A stretch of DNA of 64,000 bases from Hyperoplus lanceolatus (GCA_026929865.2 CM049416.1:7928501-7992500), one strand, 5' to 3'. Positions 39,064 through 51,476 are shown, counted from the first letter of the stretch. Notes: generated from the sequence alone by a model not told the origin. Numbers and translations: made by a program.

Positions 39064-39725
39064 ATGTGTGCTGGTATGTGTATTCTGCACCTGAGGTCTT
39101 GCTGCTGTAGTTAATGAAAGCCCCATCTCCTCATGCAAATGAGGCTGCTGTTAACCCCAATCAGAGGGGTCGACTAGTGCGCATCAATCCCACATCTCCC
39201 TGAGTGCTACGCAGGCGGCACACAATGGTTCCCACCCCCTTCATAGGCCCACAGGTAATTACTGGGAGCCAGAAAAGGGAGAGGGCCGGCGGGAGTCAGG
39301 GTTCCTTGGATAGGTGTGTGTGGTCCGCCGGTGTTTAAAAAAAAATCATTTATGGAGAAACACAGGGTTGGTTTGCATGTTGGGTCAAGTGCAGGTGCCG
39401 TCTCCTACCACACCCCTTCCTCAAAAACACACACAGATACACAGTGTGACAGATAATTACAGCATGAGAGTGGCTGTGCTGTTTGTACGATATGAAGGTC
39501 AGGTCTGCTGTCTGCTCCCTGTTGGCCACAGAGCATCACCTACTTGACTACATCCACAATCAGCTCCATTAGCACTCACTTTGCTTGTCCCTCCACCTGA
39601 AGTATAACTGTTGGCATTTTGTACTGTGTATGTAAAAAAAGGGGGCCCAACTTAGCTAGCATGCCCATTTACAGAGCATAGGGTGTGTATACACAGTACA
39701 CTAGATTTTTTTTCAGTGCACACAG
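38867..39725. promoter_or_regulatory. (TG)n tract and candidate conserved non-coding block
   Basis: A TG microsatellite lies at 39016-39061. The following 39100-39300 block is repeat-free and contains TTAATGAAAG, a near-octamer ATGCAAATGAG at 39134-39144, CCAATCAG and GGTAATTACTGG, a combination common in vertebrate developmental enhancers. No open frame of interest. Conservation could not be tested. Confidence 0.35.
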
Positions 39726-41008
39726 TAGGGGAGACTGGGGTAAGTAGGCACACTTTTTACTCTAGTGAGAATTGCTCATCACCTAAACATCTTTCAATAG
39801 TCATTCCTACATTAAATGGAAGCCTAAGGTGTTGGCTTGAAATGTGAAACCCTCACTTTTTCTAACTTATTGTAATAAAGAGGAAATGTATCATCAAAGA
39901 CACTCTAACACATTGTGACAACCAACCCCACACAACGTCGGTTGTCACACATCCACGGGTGTTGCACAGTTATCTTTATGGGAAAAATCTTAAAAGAAGG
40001 CAAGAAAGCAGAACTACATTTGAAAAAAAAATTAATTTCATTGTCAAGTTGAAAAATAGGCCTACAAAACTGTATGCATCTTAACACAAAATGAGCAAGG
40101 AATTAACAAAAAGGAAATCCATATTAAGACCAACCTACTGTATTAACAACATAAAGACCAAAACAAATAGGTCTTACAATAATAGCCTACTCAACTAGGA
40201 TACACACATTCACTATCTGAGTTACAGTGATGGTAAATGTAGGGTCTCTCACTCTAACTAACAGAGATTGTGTGCCCACTGGTTGCACATACAACACTTC
40301 TGGGATTCTCCCCTGAACGGGTGCTGGAGAACGTTCCATACAAACTAAACAAACTATCCTCTTCATCTGATGAGATTCATCCTCCTGTCTCTTTCTCTTC
40401 TGTTTATTCTTCCCCAGCTGGGGTGGAGTGCACTAGCAGTAGCCTTGGCAACTGGTCTAGTTTGGGATCACTGGGTCGTTTTGATTTTGATGCCCTTATT
40501 CTATTTTGAATGCTAGCCCCTTCCTGAATCATTGGTTACTCAGTGAGGATACAGCTTGACATTTCTTTGTTATTGGTTCCTTTCCTGGAAGCACCCTTTG
40601 GATAACATGTGACAACCCACCCCCTAAAAATGTCACGCCAACCCCAACTGGAATTTATTGCTGGCATCAAGGCCAACAACCATCTGACAACTAATAGCTT
40701 GCTAAAAACAATCTAAACTATAGCTTACCCTTCACACTTTTTTAGGGTAACAAGTGTTTTGTTATAAACCCATTGTGTAAAAGGCTAGATGAAAAATACT
40801 GAGGAACTAAATATTTTCAATTTGACATGAAAAACACTAACAGTCCTCTCACCTCAAATTCAGCAGTCTAACTCCAAGGAAGACTATGTAGGTGACCTCT
40901 GATCCCAGTTGTGGATATTTACATACCAAAATTTAACATAGCGCCTTCTGGTTCCGAGATGGATAACGATTGTGACAACCAACCCGTTGACAAATTAGTT
41001 CTCCCCTA
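39726..41008. mobile_element. TIR element (TAGGGGAGA), copy 1
   Basis: Both ends are TAGGGGAGA in inverted orientation and there are related flanking bases (CACACAG and CAGACAG). An inverted second copy starts at 63341. A motif of the form GGTTGGTTGTCAC (or its complement) recurs near both ends and internally (about 39917, 39940, 40609 and 40972), as expected for transposase binding sites. No transposase frame in 1.28 kb. The superfamily is not recognised. Confidence 0.7.
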
Positions 41009-42034
41009 CAGACAGGTATTGTCACATATATTAAATGGCTTGACTACAAGTTTTTCTAAAACTGCTCTACTTTAACCATCTAATGTCATCCAGGTTTTTT
41101 CACCTGACAGGATTGTCGAACTTGATTGTACAAAGCATGTGAAAATGGCACTTAAATTACTGCCCTTCAGCTCAGTTGGTAGGCATCCCCCCATGGCCTC
41201 CAGCACCCTTTCTCTGCATGTCAATTGCTTTGTTAGACCTCATATGTTCTCTTTGTGCACTAAAATATCTGAAATATATATAAATATAATGCATAAAATA
41301 CTAAAAAAAAATCTGCCACTAAAAAAAAATGGCAATGACATTAATTGAAATAACCCAGATCATTGACACTCAGTGCGTTTACATCAAAGTGCACATCGGA
41401 TAACTAAACTGGAGGTAAGACCTCAACAGGACTTTTAAACTGCAAGTATACAGCTTTATCCGTCTATTTGGACACTAATGGCATACGGTCAAGAGAATCG
41501 GATTAGCACCTCGATAATTGTACATTGACATCTCTATTATACTGGGATCGGATACAACTTGTCATTTACTTGTGTTCATGGGTTTTGGCAGTCTAAGAGA
41601 ACCGGGGGCTCTAAAACCACTTGTTGAAAGCATGGTGAAAGGGCTTCAGTCACCTAGACAGTGGAGACAGCCTTGCATCGGACTTTGACCGGCCTTACAA
41701 TGACTTTTCAAGATGTGAAATCCAAACTAGCTTGCCATAATACTGAGTGCTCCCAGTGAATACCAACCTTCATATCAACAGTGGCTGTCAGAGTTGACGG
41801 TAGTGACAAGGGTGTATGAGTTTAATTCATTCATTTAAAAAAAGAAAACACTGAGAAATTCTGACAAAAATGATTGTTGGCATGGTAAGCTAAGCACAGT
41901 GTCAGGTGTCAATTAAAATAATGACTTAATCTAAGACCTTTACTGAGAAATGATTGTGTGTTTAAGGAGAGAATCCTCTATTGGGGGATTTCCGGTCTCT
42001 TTTGAGGCATGAGATGTGTGAGTATCTGCATGTT

Positions 42035-42084
<50 letters not shown>

Positions 42085-42865
42085 CAGGTTTAACTGTTAT
42101 ACCATTGATGCGTTGGCAATGAGTAGTTGCCTTCGACTGAAGAGCAATTGACTATCAAAAGAATATCAGAGCAATCTTTTCCAGAGGGCCAATAATGGTC
42201 ACCTTAACATCATCACGCGCTCCATCCTGTGGGCAATAACTCCTCCTGCTTGAATCCCATTGGAAGACAACAATTTTTCTGTGGCTTGAATAACAATGCC
42301 AATCCCTGTTCCTCCCTTGTTTCGCAATAAACGGGTTAAAGGCCTCCAGTAGCCTCTGTATTCGATCCATTTTAAACGATTAGGTTTGCCAAATTAGCTT
42401 TGTGGATCATCAGCCTTTGTGTCCCAAGTAGCCCGAAGGTGCTGGTTCCCTCTTCACTTATGAACTGGTTTCTGTGCAGAGGCATTCTGAGATTCTTGCC
42501 TACGTGTGAAACTGTGAAACCCACATATCTAATCATTAGTAAAAAAGAACATTCTACTGTTCATGGTCTTTTCTTCTTAACAAGCAGTCTATATGATATG
42601 TGACTTTGTGAATGAGACATTGTGCTTTCTGGTAAAAAAAAAACAAAGCCAGCTCTATATTAGAATGACGCTGTCTCATAATGGCATGTCCGATTAGGTG
42701 TGAACACGGTAGGGGATTAATACATTTCTGCAAAATATGAATTCATTTGACATACTTGGAATGTCTAGTCTATGGATTAAACAAATCTAGGAAAAGATGT
42801 ACTATCACTTATTGATCCAGTCACAAAGTCTAAAAGAAGACGACATTTTTTTTTTTTGGTAAATA
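41009..42865. other. Gene-free stretch with SINE fragment, (TG)n and possible regulatory block
   Basis: At 41166-41215 'agctcagttggtaggcat' followed by 'ccccccatgg' resembles the tRNA-like head of the SINE at 63064-63238, without box B. A TG tract lies at 42037-42082. The 42110-42600 block is repeat-free and balanced in composition, with TTAAACGATTAGG and AACAATGCC-like blocks, and could be a conserved non-coding element. No gene. Confidence 0.35.
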
Positions 42866-43140
42866 CACTCAACAAAAATATAAATGCAAAACTTTTGTTT
42901 TTGCTCCCATTTTTCATGATATGGACTTAAAGATCTAAAATTCATTCCTGATACACAACATTACCATTTCTCTCAAACATTGTTCACAAATCTGTCTAAA
43001 TGTGTGATAGTGAGCACTTCTGCTTTGCTGAGATAATCCATCCCACCTCACAGGTGTGCCACATCAAGATGCTGATCTGACATCATGATTAGTGCACAGG
43101 TGTGCCTTAGACTGTCCACAATAAAAGGCCACCCTGAAAT

Positions 43141-43938
43141 GTGCAGTTTTTTGCTTTGAGGGAGCGTGCAATTGGCATGCTGACAGCAGGAATGTCAACC
43201 AGATCTGTTGTTCGTGCATTGAATGTTAATTTCTCCACCATAAGCCGTCTCCAATGGCGTTTCAGAGAATATGGCAGTACATCCAACCGGCCTCACAACC
43301 ACAGACCACGTGTAACCACACCAGCCCAGGACCTCCACATCCAGCAGGTTCACCTCCAAGATCGTCTGAGACCAGCCACTGAGACAGCTGCTGAAACAAT
43401 TGGTTTGCATAACCAAACAATTTCTGCACAAACTGTCAGAAACCGTCTCAGGGAAGCTCAACTGCATGCTCGTCGTCCTCATCGGGGTCTTGACCTGACT
43501 CCAGCTCGTCGCCGTAACAGACTTGAGCGGGCAAAGGCTCACATTCGATGGCGTCTGGCACGTTGGAGAGGTGTTCTCTTCACGGATGAATCTCGGTTTA
43601 CATTGTTCAGGGCGGATGGCGTGTGTGGCGTCGTGTGGGTGAGCGCTTTACTGATGTCAATGTTGTGGATCGAGTGGCCCATGGTGGTGGTGGGGTTATG
43701 GTATGGGCAGGCATCTGTTATGGACGAAGAACACAGGTGCATTTTATTGATGGCATTTTGAATGCACAGAGATACCGTGATGAGATCCTGAGGCCCATTG
43801 TTGTGCCATACATCCATGAACATCACCTCACGTTTCAGCAAGATAATGCATGGCCCCATGTTGCAAGGATCTGTACACAATTCTTGGAAGCTGAAAATGT
43901 CCCAGTTCTTGCATGGCCAGCATACTCACCGGACATTA
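43141..43938 (+). pseudogene. Tc1 transposase, N-terminal and first catalytic part
   Basis: The left fragment encodes the paired-like helix-turn-helix (ALRERAIGMLTAGMSTRSV, ALNVNFSTISRLQ), an arginine-rich hook (HRPRVTT), and the catalytic segment with LFTDESRF (first D). After a frameshift near 43620 it continues with WRRVGERFTDVNVVDRVAHG and LTFQQDNAWPHVA (second D). It stops at WPAYSPD, where the LINE begins. The N-terminal residues before ALRER, intact in the copy at 20856-21119, are lost here by a small deletion. The final E lies in the right fragment, over 8 kb away. Confidence 0.92.
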
Positions 43939-44221
43939 TTATTATTTATTATTAGTTTTATTTGATTAGGACAGTGCATATTAATCAACATGTCAGCAAA
44001 GCATCAATGTAAATATGCCGGAGTTAGCATAAATGCTAATTCGCATCCGTAGTCCTAAGGCAAGTCGTAATACAATACATCAATATACAGCTACATGAAA
44101 CAATTTTACACAGTTAATTCACAACTAGCTAAAATACAGTTTTACACTGACACCCAATCAGTATAGGCGGTTAGAAAAGACGAAAGAAACAAAACAACAT
44201 CAGGAAAAAAAGAAGAGAAAG

Positions 44222-44463
44222 TTATGCATGAGAACAGGTCTGGCTTGCTACTAACCACTCTTTGAGGGTCTTTTTAAAGGTGGTGTAGGTGGTACAGTCT
44301 CTGACTTGAGCTGGTAATTCATTCCAGGACTGTGTTCCTCTGATGGACAAGACCATTTGGCCAAATTTGGTCCTGTGCCGTTGTATTTCACAGTCACCTC
44401 TAGTTATTGCCCTGGTGTTTACTCTAGGGGATTTTCTCTTTATGTAGTTCTGTAGTGGTGGAG
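44222..44463 (-). pseudogene. CR1/L2 LINE ORF2, C-terminal tail
   Basis: The minus-strand frame reads RVNTRAITRGDCEIQRHRTK, then FGQMVLSIRGTQSWNELPAQ, and ends LVASQTCSHA with a TAA at 44224-44222. It aligns in layout with the tail of the second LINE (VFSAKGAKLWNLLP ... QQCSHK). It is separated from the rest of the ORF by the element at 44464-45062. Confidence 0.8.
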
Positions 44464-45062
44464 TAGCCTGGCTCCGCCCGCCCGCCTACTTCCGGCCAAA
44501 TTTCATTTTCCCTTCAGTAGTCAGTCTGGGTGTACAGCGCATTTCCCAGATTCTCCAGAGAATCTACGATCGTCCAATCAGCGAACAGAGCGAGTGGCTG
44601 AGAACGCTCCAGTTTCAGTTGAATGCTGCGTTCCTTTATACTCGGAAGAAGGAGATTTCCAACTTGGTAGTTCCGAGTTCCGACCTGTCTGTGTTCCAGT
44701 GCATCTGCTCGCGAAAGTATGGACGCCTAAAACCTTTCTCGTCCAAATAACTAAACATTAGGCTCTAACAAGTTACTGTTGCCAGGTACCGGTAGATTAA
44801 TAGACTACAATATGTAGTGAAGTCGGAAATTTCCGGGTTCCCTGTCCAACTGGAAGGCACCATCAAAAGCCGGCTCATGACACACGTGATGACCAAACGT
44901 GATGCGATTGGTTGGCTAATCCAGAGTGGCACTGGGCAGATCCAATAGTTTTAAACTTCGACAGACACCCGCCTCCAAGTGAGTTAACGTTTGCCAATTA
45001 CAGCACTTCCAGACCTTCTGTACAAATGAAATGAAGTACGATGGTCTGGTTGGACCAGGCTA
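44464..45062. mobile_element. DNA element with TAGCCTGG ends and 9-bp TSD
   Basis: Ends TAGCCTGG and CCAGGCTA. GTGGTGGAG flanks both sides (44455-44463 and 45063-45071), a 9-bp duplication. That length fits Mutator-like elements better than hAT (8 bp), but no coding sequence helps decide. It interrupts the LINE ORF between its RT and C-terminal tail and is therefore younger than the LINE. Confidence 0.65.
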
Positions 45063-45800
45063 GTGGTGGAGGGGCTAGACCGTTTAAAACCTTATAAATT
45101 AAACAAACATCCAAAAACTGTTGAAAACTATCAAGGTCCATGATTTTATGCTTATTAACAATTTTACAATAATGGTACGATATGGGTTTTATGTCTAGTA
45201 TTTTAAGTGATCTTTTGAATAGAGATTTGATTGGTTTAAGGGTTGTCTCAGATGTGTGTGACCATGTTGTATAACAGTACGAGATATGGGCAAAAATCAT
45301 TGCATGCATATAAGTCTTTGCCGTCTCCATGGTCAGGAAAGGTCTTATATGCTTGAAGTTGGATACATTAAATGTAATTGTATTTCTAACCTTCTTGACA
45401 TGCCGCTCAAAGTTCAGACCAGAATCAAAAATGACCCCAAGGTACTTAAAATGATCAACAACTTCAAGCCTCTCTCCACCCACCATGACAGAAGGTTGCT
45501 GTCCGTCTGTTGGCCGTCAAGAGCACAACATACAAACTGTTTTCCTTATGTTCAAATCCAGACAGCAGCTCTGGAGCCAATGGGACACTGGTACCATAGC
45601 TCCTGAAAGCATTGCAGCAGCTTCTTGAATAGGTGCTGGCATGGCAGTACAATACAGCGTCATCAGCATATAGTTGCATATTAATATTTCTACAGACATC
45701 TGGTAAATCATTGACATACAGGCTGAATAAAACAGGGCCCAATATCGAGCCCTGTGGTACACCAGCAGTACATGCCCAGAGGAAAAATCTGCTTCTCACA
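45063..45800 (-). pseudogene. CR1/L2 LINE reverse transcriptase fragment
   Basis: The minus strand carries [20 protein letters not shown] and the catalytic YADD ([11 protein letters not shown]), then a frame change near 45470, then FKYLGVIFDSGLNFERHVKK and the thumb-like region (TYMHAMIFAHISYC, LKPIKSLFKRSLKI). The RT fingers with the first catalytic aspartate are missing: the frame becomes unrelated upstream of GVPQGS at about 45775. The gene cannot function. Confidence 0.85.
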
Positions 45801-46003
45801 ATAGTGTTTTCTTTGTCTTATCAGAAATAAATCATCTTCTTATTTGGAGCTTACTGTATTCTTAACATTTCTCCTAAAACCCCACTAGGAGAAAAGAGGA
45901 GCAAATTAATGTATCAGTCTAAGAACTTAACCTGTCTAATTGAGAAACACAAGAAAAGGTGGAGATCTTTTGCCGCGCTCATACAGTTCTTAGAGTTTTC
46001 TCT

Positions 46004-46195
46004 CTAAGACCCTTAGGACCAATTAATAGACAAATAAGAGAAAGGGGCTTGCTTAATTCAGATCTCAATATTGTCTCACTTTGGTATAAAGAATGTCTTA
46101 AAATGTTCTCCCTAAGACCCTTAGAAGCAAATAAGAGAAAGGGGCTTGCTTAATTCAGATCTCAATATTGTCTCACTTTGGCATATAGAATGTCT
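46004..46195. repeat. Tandem duplication of about 100 bp
   Basis: 'ctaagacccttag' and 'caaataagagaaaggggctt' followed by 'gcttaattcagatctcaata' occur twice, offset 97-108 bp, nearly identical. It lies in the DNA that interrupts the LINE. Confidence 0.9.
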
Positions 46196-46734
46196 TATAT
46201 ATGTCTGATAAATGGTGTGGGGGAAGTCATTTAAGAAACACATAGGACAGTGCCTGGATGAATTCTGCTGCTCAAAATAGTCTTTGCGTTGTCTCAGAAA
46301 TCATCTTCTTTGGATGAATTGGACCTCTTAAAATTAAATAGTGTCTAATAAACGCTTAATCAAGACGTCAATTCAAATTTAAAAGAGCAAAAATAAATAC
46401 ATAAATGCAAAAAGCTTTTTAACTCTTGGAAGCCATTTATTGCAATATTGAAACATTTTCTTCTGTATTGAAACCATTGTGCAAGACTGTAATAATCGAG
46501 AAAACAAAAAGCCCTTTGGATCTGCCACAATTAACTTTTACATTTCTATAAAAACAGTCAAATCTTTTCTGATGATTATAAATGAGAATTAACAGCAAAG
46601 GAGAGCATCAGTGTGCATAACGCTATTTTTATATGGTTATTATAAAAAAAGGATAGAGTTTCACGGAGATATGCTTGTTGCGAAATTCTACCTTGGTGCA
46701 GCCTGTAGTATGCTGCACTGAACTTGCACTGAAA

Positions 46735-47290
46735 GGGGTAGTTTGGAATTTTGGACATAGGGCTTAATTTCCAAATGTGTTATTTATCATGGGAGACGTT
46801 TTCTTTTTAACAAATTTCATTCAGTCCTTCTAGTTGCAAGGTTCGCTGGTGCTAGTCTAGCGCAAGTCAACAGTTGTTGCTAGCCTGCTAATAAAAACAG
46901 TCTTACTGTCACTGTACACCGAGGCAAATCAATTACCCTGGGTAATATCGGTCCGCCGCTGCCGCAGCCTACTACCAGCACATAGTACATATACCGCTGC
47001 TGCTGAGACAGCAAGTCCTTAAAAATGCAATGCCATGCAAGGTTGGTTTAATTTCTAACATTATTCTATCAAAACAGACATTTACATCAATAGTCTAGCG
47101 TTACAATTTATTTGCCTCTGAGTGGGTAAGACTTTTTCTGCAGGCTAGACACAACCGTTGACTTGCGCTAACCTAGCACCAGTGAACTCTGCAACTAGAA
47201 GGACTGAATGAAATTGGTTGAAAACACCACACTGGCTTACTTGGAAATGAGGCCCTATGTCCAAAATCACTGAGCTATCCCATTGATGCT
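46735..47290. mobile_element. Inverted-repeat DNA element
   Basis: 'attttggacatagggc' at about 46748 is mirrored by 'gccctatgtccaaaat' near 47257. The inverted similarity continues inward over about 130 bp ('cattcagtccttctagttgc' against 'gcaactagaaggactgaatg'; 'gcgcaagtcaac' against 'gttgacttgcgc'). The long inverted arms around a short centre make it a fold-back or MITE-like element. The target duplication was not determined. Confidence 0.7.
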
Positions 47291-47576
47291 TATTTACAGG
47301 TCAGATTTCCCTGGAGCTCAAAAATAAATGTACAACAAATGCTGCCGACACAAGCAGCAGGCGTTGGTGTCCTAAAAACACATGGCAACTTTCTGGGAAA
47401 CTTTAACTACCTGCCGGTTACAGTAAGGCCTTATTGTTAGATCATCAAGAACTCTGAACAAGCAACTGCATTAACAGAAAAAAGAAAAATGGACCAACAA
47501 ATTTTGATCGTCTTTGGCTTCAGTTCGATGTCCGATGAGTATCAGCAATATCGGTAACTCCACTGGTTTCCAACCA

Positions 47577-50400
47577 TCAACCGAGGAGAAACACATCACG
47601 TAAGCTGCGAATGAAAGAAATAAAACGAAAAAAGATTAAGTAATGGGAAAACAGGACCAAGTGAACAGCAAATGTTAATGAAAAAGACTAACATATAGAG
47701 ATGTGCACATCATTTTCTATCCATTACTGAAATGCACACACCGACAGTTATACAGTATGCCATATCAAGATACATATGTTTGACTTCTTACATATAGGCC
47801 TAACAGTGGAGTGCATTGTTGCTCCTGAGAACATAGTACACAGGCTATAGTTTACAACATCAGTTATGCTATATTCAGGGCTGTAAATCCTTTCCTGCTC
47901 GACTCAATGACAGATTTAATTCTATAGATATCCCTGTGTTTTACTGGGACAACTACTTCTGAGACAAAAAATTAAAACAATGTTTGCTGTTCTTTTTATG
48001 CATTACAAGGGTACAGGCTTTTCACCATATCACCTCTATGGCGATTAGGGGTGTGCACGTGTTCACGTGTAACCGTTTAGTAAATCATAACCGTTTAGGA
48101 AAAATCAATAAACGAAAAATCTTCTAATTTAAAAATGTATTTTTTTCAAAGTTTTTAATTATGTTCTGGAGACACAATTTGATTTTACATCACTAATAAA
48201 CTAATTGGGGATGATAAAAACTAGTCTGCCAAATCTGTCTGTCCCTCGGCGAGTGTGTGTGAGTGAGTGTGTGTATCGGCGCGCGCACACACACGGGGAG
48301 TCGCCGTGCTGGGGCTCGACTCTCAGCCATGGAAGAGTGATGAAAGATAACCTAAAGATTAAAGTTACCCGGTTAACGTGAACTATGCGCGTAGCCCGAA
48401 CTTTAAAACAACTGTTCAACCTGCATAAACGTGGACATGTAGAAATGTGCGATAGGCTATATTAAATCAGGAAATTAATGAAGGGCGATAATTACGGCAA
48501 ACACATGACAGGCGAACATGTGAGTGTGTGTGTAGGCTATGTGTGTGTGTGTGCGCCATGGACCTATTATAAGAGGTGTGTAAACCATAGATAGTAGCCT
48601 ATATAAAAACGAGCGTTGTTCATGTAAACTGTGTGTTTACAGGTGAACGAACGCGCGTGTGTGTGTGAACGAAAGCGCGTGTGTGTGTGCACGCGCGCGC
48701 CTACAAGACGGCACGCACAAGGACAATGACGTCACGGTTAACCGTGTACACGAAAAAAATCCGTTGTGTACACGGTTAGACATTTTTGTACATGTTCACA
48801 CCCCTAATGGTGATGTGCCGCTATATGGTATATTTACCGATATTCTTTTTATAATTCAGTCCAAAACAGACGAGCATATGAAAGGTGCAATATAAAAAGC
48901 CTGATTTATGGATTAATTTCTGGCAGAATTTAATTTTATGGTAACTAAACAAAAAGTAAATATGAAGACAGTAGTTTGAGTAACACAACAGTGTAATGAA
49001 ATATGTTACAGTAAACCATTCACAACATATTGAGAAACAAACATTCGTGACCTACCCCGTGTCAACTTGAGGCTCTTCGTCCAATTCTTTCATCCAAGGG
49101 ACTGGTGCACGCAGGCAGTTTTGGTAGGTCCTTGCTCTTCGAGGGGATTTTCTTCTCTGCCCTTTTTCATGGTGTACCTCATGCAGAATAGACAAAGGCA
49201 ATTTAAATTTAGACAGTGTAAGTATTTCTTGATGGGAATAAATGTATCCTATGATGTGAATATTCTGTAATTTGTGTTGTGTATATCTCTGTATTAGTAC
49301 CCCTTACACTAATACAAGACTTTATAATTCCTGACATTTCAGTTCTCATGGGAAAGAAAAGGTTTAACATGAAATATTTGCTTTTCCTACCCAAATTAAG
49401 TGTCATGATGAGAAATAATACATTAATACTAGTGTCCTCCCCCCCTGAATTTCAAGTAGTTTTTAATTTTATTCTAAATAGTGCCAAACCCTAACATAAT
49501 TATTATATATATTTTCTGTGCACGTTTCTCTTTCTACTGCGTTGTTTGCAGATAAACACAATAACTTGCCACTGCCACACAAAGTCCAAATGGCAAGTAA
49601 ATTATAAACGGAGCAAAGTCCACCCCAACAGTAAAAAAAAAACTGCGAAAATATCCACTTTTTTATATGCACCCAACATAATGTAGTGAAGAGTTAGTAA
49701 CTGGTTGCTACCACACATCCATACTGTAGTTATACCAGTACATACACATTGTTCACTTTGAATGCACTAAAAAAACGTTTTTAGAATTGACCATCTTGTA
49801 GATCAGAAATTATGTAAGGAAACACATATTTAAAGTTTAATTCACTGTCTCTATCATTCTCTTAAAATCTGACTGCTATGCTGCTGAAAAGTAACATTCA
49901 GAGTGAATGCCTTTTAGCTAACAAAATAAGCAAGCTAGTTTGCTAGTTACAAAAAGCACAACATACCTCAACACAGCAGAACGTCCTCTTTATAGGTCCA
50001 TGAGAACGTCTCCTCGGCGGTGTTTTCTGTAATGAAATAATGTCAGGTAAACAGCTGCAAAGAAGTGCCTCCACACCATGGAATTTCAATATTGAAGTAA
50101 GCTAACTAGCTAATTTTAGCTTTTCTCCCGCTATCACGTGTCCTGTCTCGCACACTACTACACCCTAATGATACATTCAAATTATGTCCGGAATAGTTTC
50201 TTATAAAATGCAAGAGCATTGCAGACTCACCAAATGTGTGACGACTTGAGAAATAAAATAATTTTTTTATGTCCGTGTTTTTCTCCTTATCACTTGTGTC
50301 GGGTCTCCACTTTCAAAATGTCTGCTTAACCGTCAACCCTCGTTACTACTTTACGTCATCACTTCAAAATAAAAGTCACAGTCAAAGTCAAATTAACCTT
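47577..50400 (-). other. Possible small multi-exon gene, unrecognised
   Basis: Four minus-strand segments are bounded by good splice signals. Segment 1 ends at 50231 with donor GTGAGT. Segment 2 is 50026-49967 (acceptor TTTCATTACAG, donor GTATGT, 60 nt, open). Segment 3 is 49177-49056 (open, donor GTAGGT, 122 nt). Segment 4 starts at 47604 (acceptor TTTCATTCGCAG) and stops at 47577. Phases agree across segments 2-3-4. The joined product is basic (RRKSPRRARTY), then acidic (MKELDEEPQVD), and is not recognised. No initiator Met was found. The hAT at 48046 would lie in an intron. Chance agreement is possible. Confidence 0.2.
48046..48806. mobile_element. Non-autonomous hAT element with 8-bp TSD
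   Basis: Ends TAGGGGTG and CACCCCTA, flanked by ATGGCGAT (48038-48045) and ATGGTGAT (48807-48814), a 7/8 match. Subterminal 'gtgtaaccg' and 'cggtta' motifs are mirrored. The interior contains alternating GTGTGT/GCGCGC tracts (48515-48705) and no transposase. It shares only the first 8 terminal bases with hAT element B, so it is a related but distinct family. Confidence 0.85.
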
Positions 50401-50984
50401 TTTTTCAAAATAAAGTCTAAAAGTAAGTTTTTGAATTATTAAAAAAAATACTGACCAAAAGTTCAATCCAAAGACAATACCAACCAGAATGTTTGTTTAC
50501 TCTTTCATTTAGCCTATAGCCTATCTGTTTTATTAAATAGACTTTACCACACATTCACACTATTTGATATGAGGGGGGACTTACCTCCATTTCCAGGACT
50601 GGGTAATGACTTAATTGTCACAAATTGAAGAAGGCAGGTCAGGGACAGACAAGGGTCGAAAAACAGGTGATCAGTCCGGGAAAAATGCTGGAGAGCCTTG
50701 CATGGTAGCCTATAGGCCCAAAAAAAATCTGGCAAGACCGGGACAGGGGGAATACTGTAGCCTATATCTTCCATTCAATCTATATGTTTAGAAATCAAAA
50801 CATTAAAAACAAGTAGCATATGATTTCATGTTTTAATACTTTTTTTCATTTAAACACATCGGTTATTATTTTTATTATCATGTCTCCCTTTACACAAAAA
50901 AATGGGAAACAAGACAATCAAAAAAGCCTGAAAAAAAAAATAATATTAAAAAAAAAAAAAAAAAAGCATTTTTATTTGTGAAGT

Positions 50985-51210
50985 TCTAATAATAATTGGA
51001 TAAATCAGTGGGCTACACTGCGTCCCACTGCCACAATGATGGCCCGCGCCGTGAATGTCTCTAACCCATATCCCCATTCTGACCGTGGCTTTCACCGTCC
51101 AGCCTAAACCCTGCCTATTAAGGTATCCTACTGTCGGTAGTGGAAACACATACCAAATATAGTAGAGTCACCCTGCGGAATCGTGCCGAACCGAACTCTG
51201 CTGCTCAGAC
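50985..51210. repeat. Degenerate interspersed repeat, second copy of that at 1-1175
   Basis: Shares 'cactgcgtcccactgc', 'gtccagcctaaaccctgcc' and 'gtagtggaaacac' blocks with 1-1175 in the same order. Preceded by a poly-A run (50948-50966). Ends are not defined. Confidence 0.4.
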
Positions 51211-51475
51211 GAAATGATCGAGGCATAATCAAAGCAGTGACAGAAACCTTAGTGCTGTTGGTCGCTAGATTCACATCAACAGCTCACCAGATGCACCATC
51301 CATATCAAACCTGGACCAACCACCAAATGTCTAATGTTTATAAAAACATATTAGGCAGTCAATCAAGTGCTTTACAAAAATGCTTTACATTTAGATCACT
51401 TATAACAATACAACCAAGACAAGTTTCTTCTTTCCTTGACAAATAATCTTTCCACACGAAAATGCACGCACACAG

Positions 51476-51476
<1 letters not shown>

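Noticed and set aside
46004..46195. Direct repeats resembling a short array (CRISPR-like at first glance)
   Set aside because: Only two units of about 100 bp with no spacer structure, in eukaryotic DNA; a simple tandem duplication.
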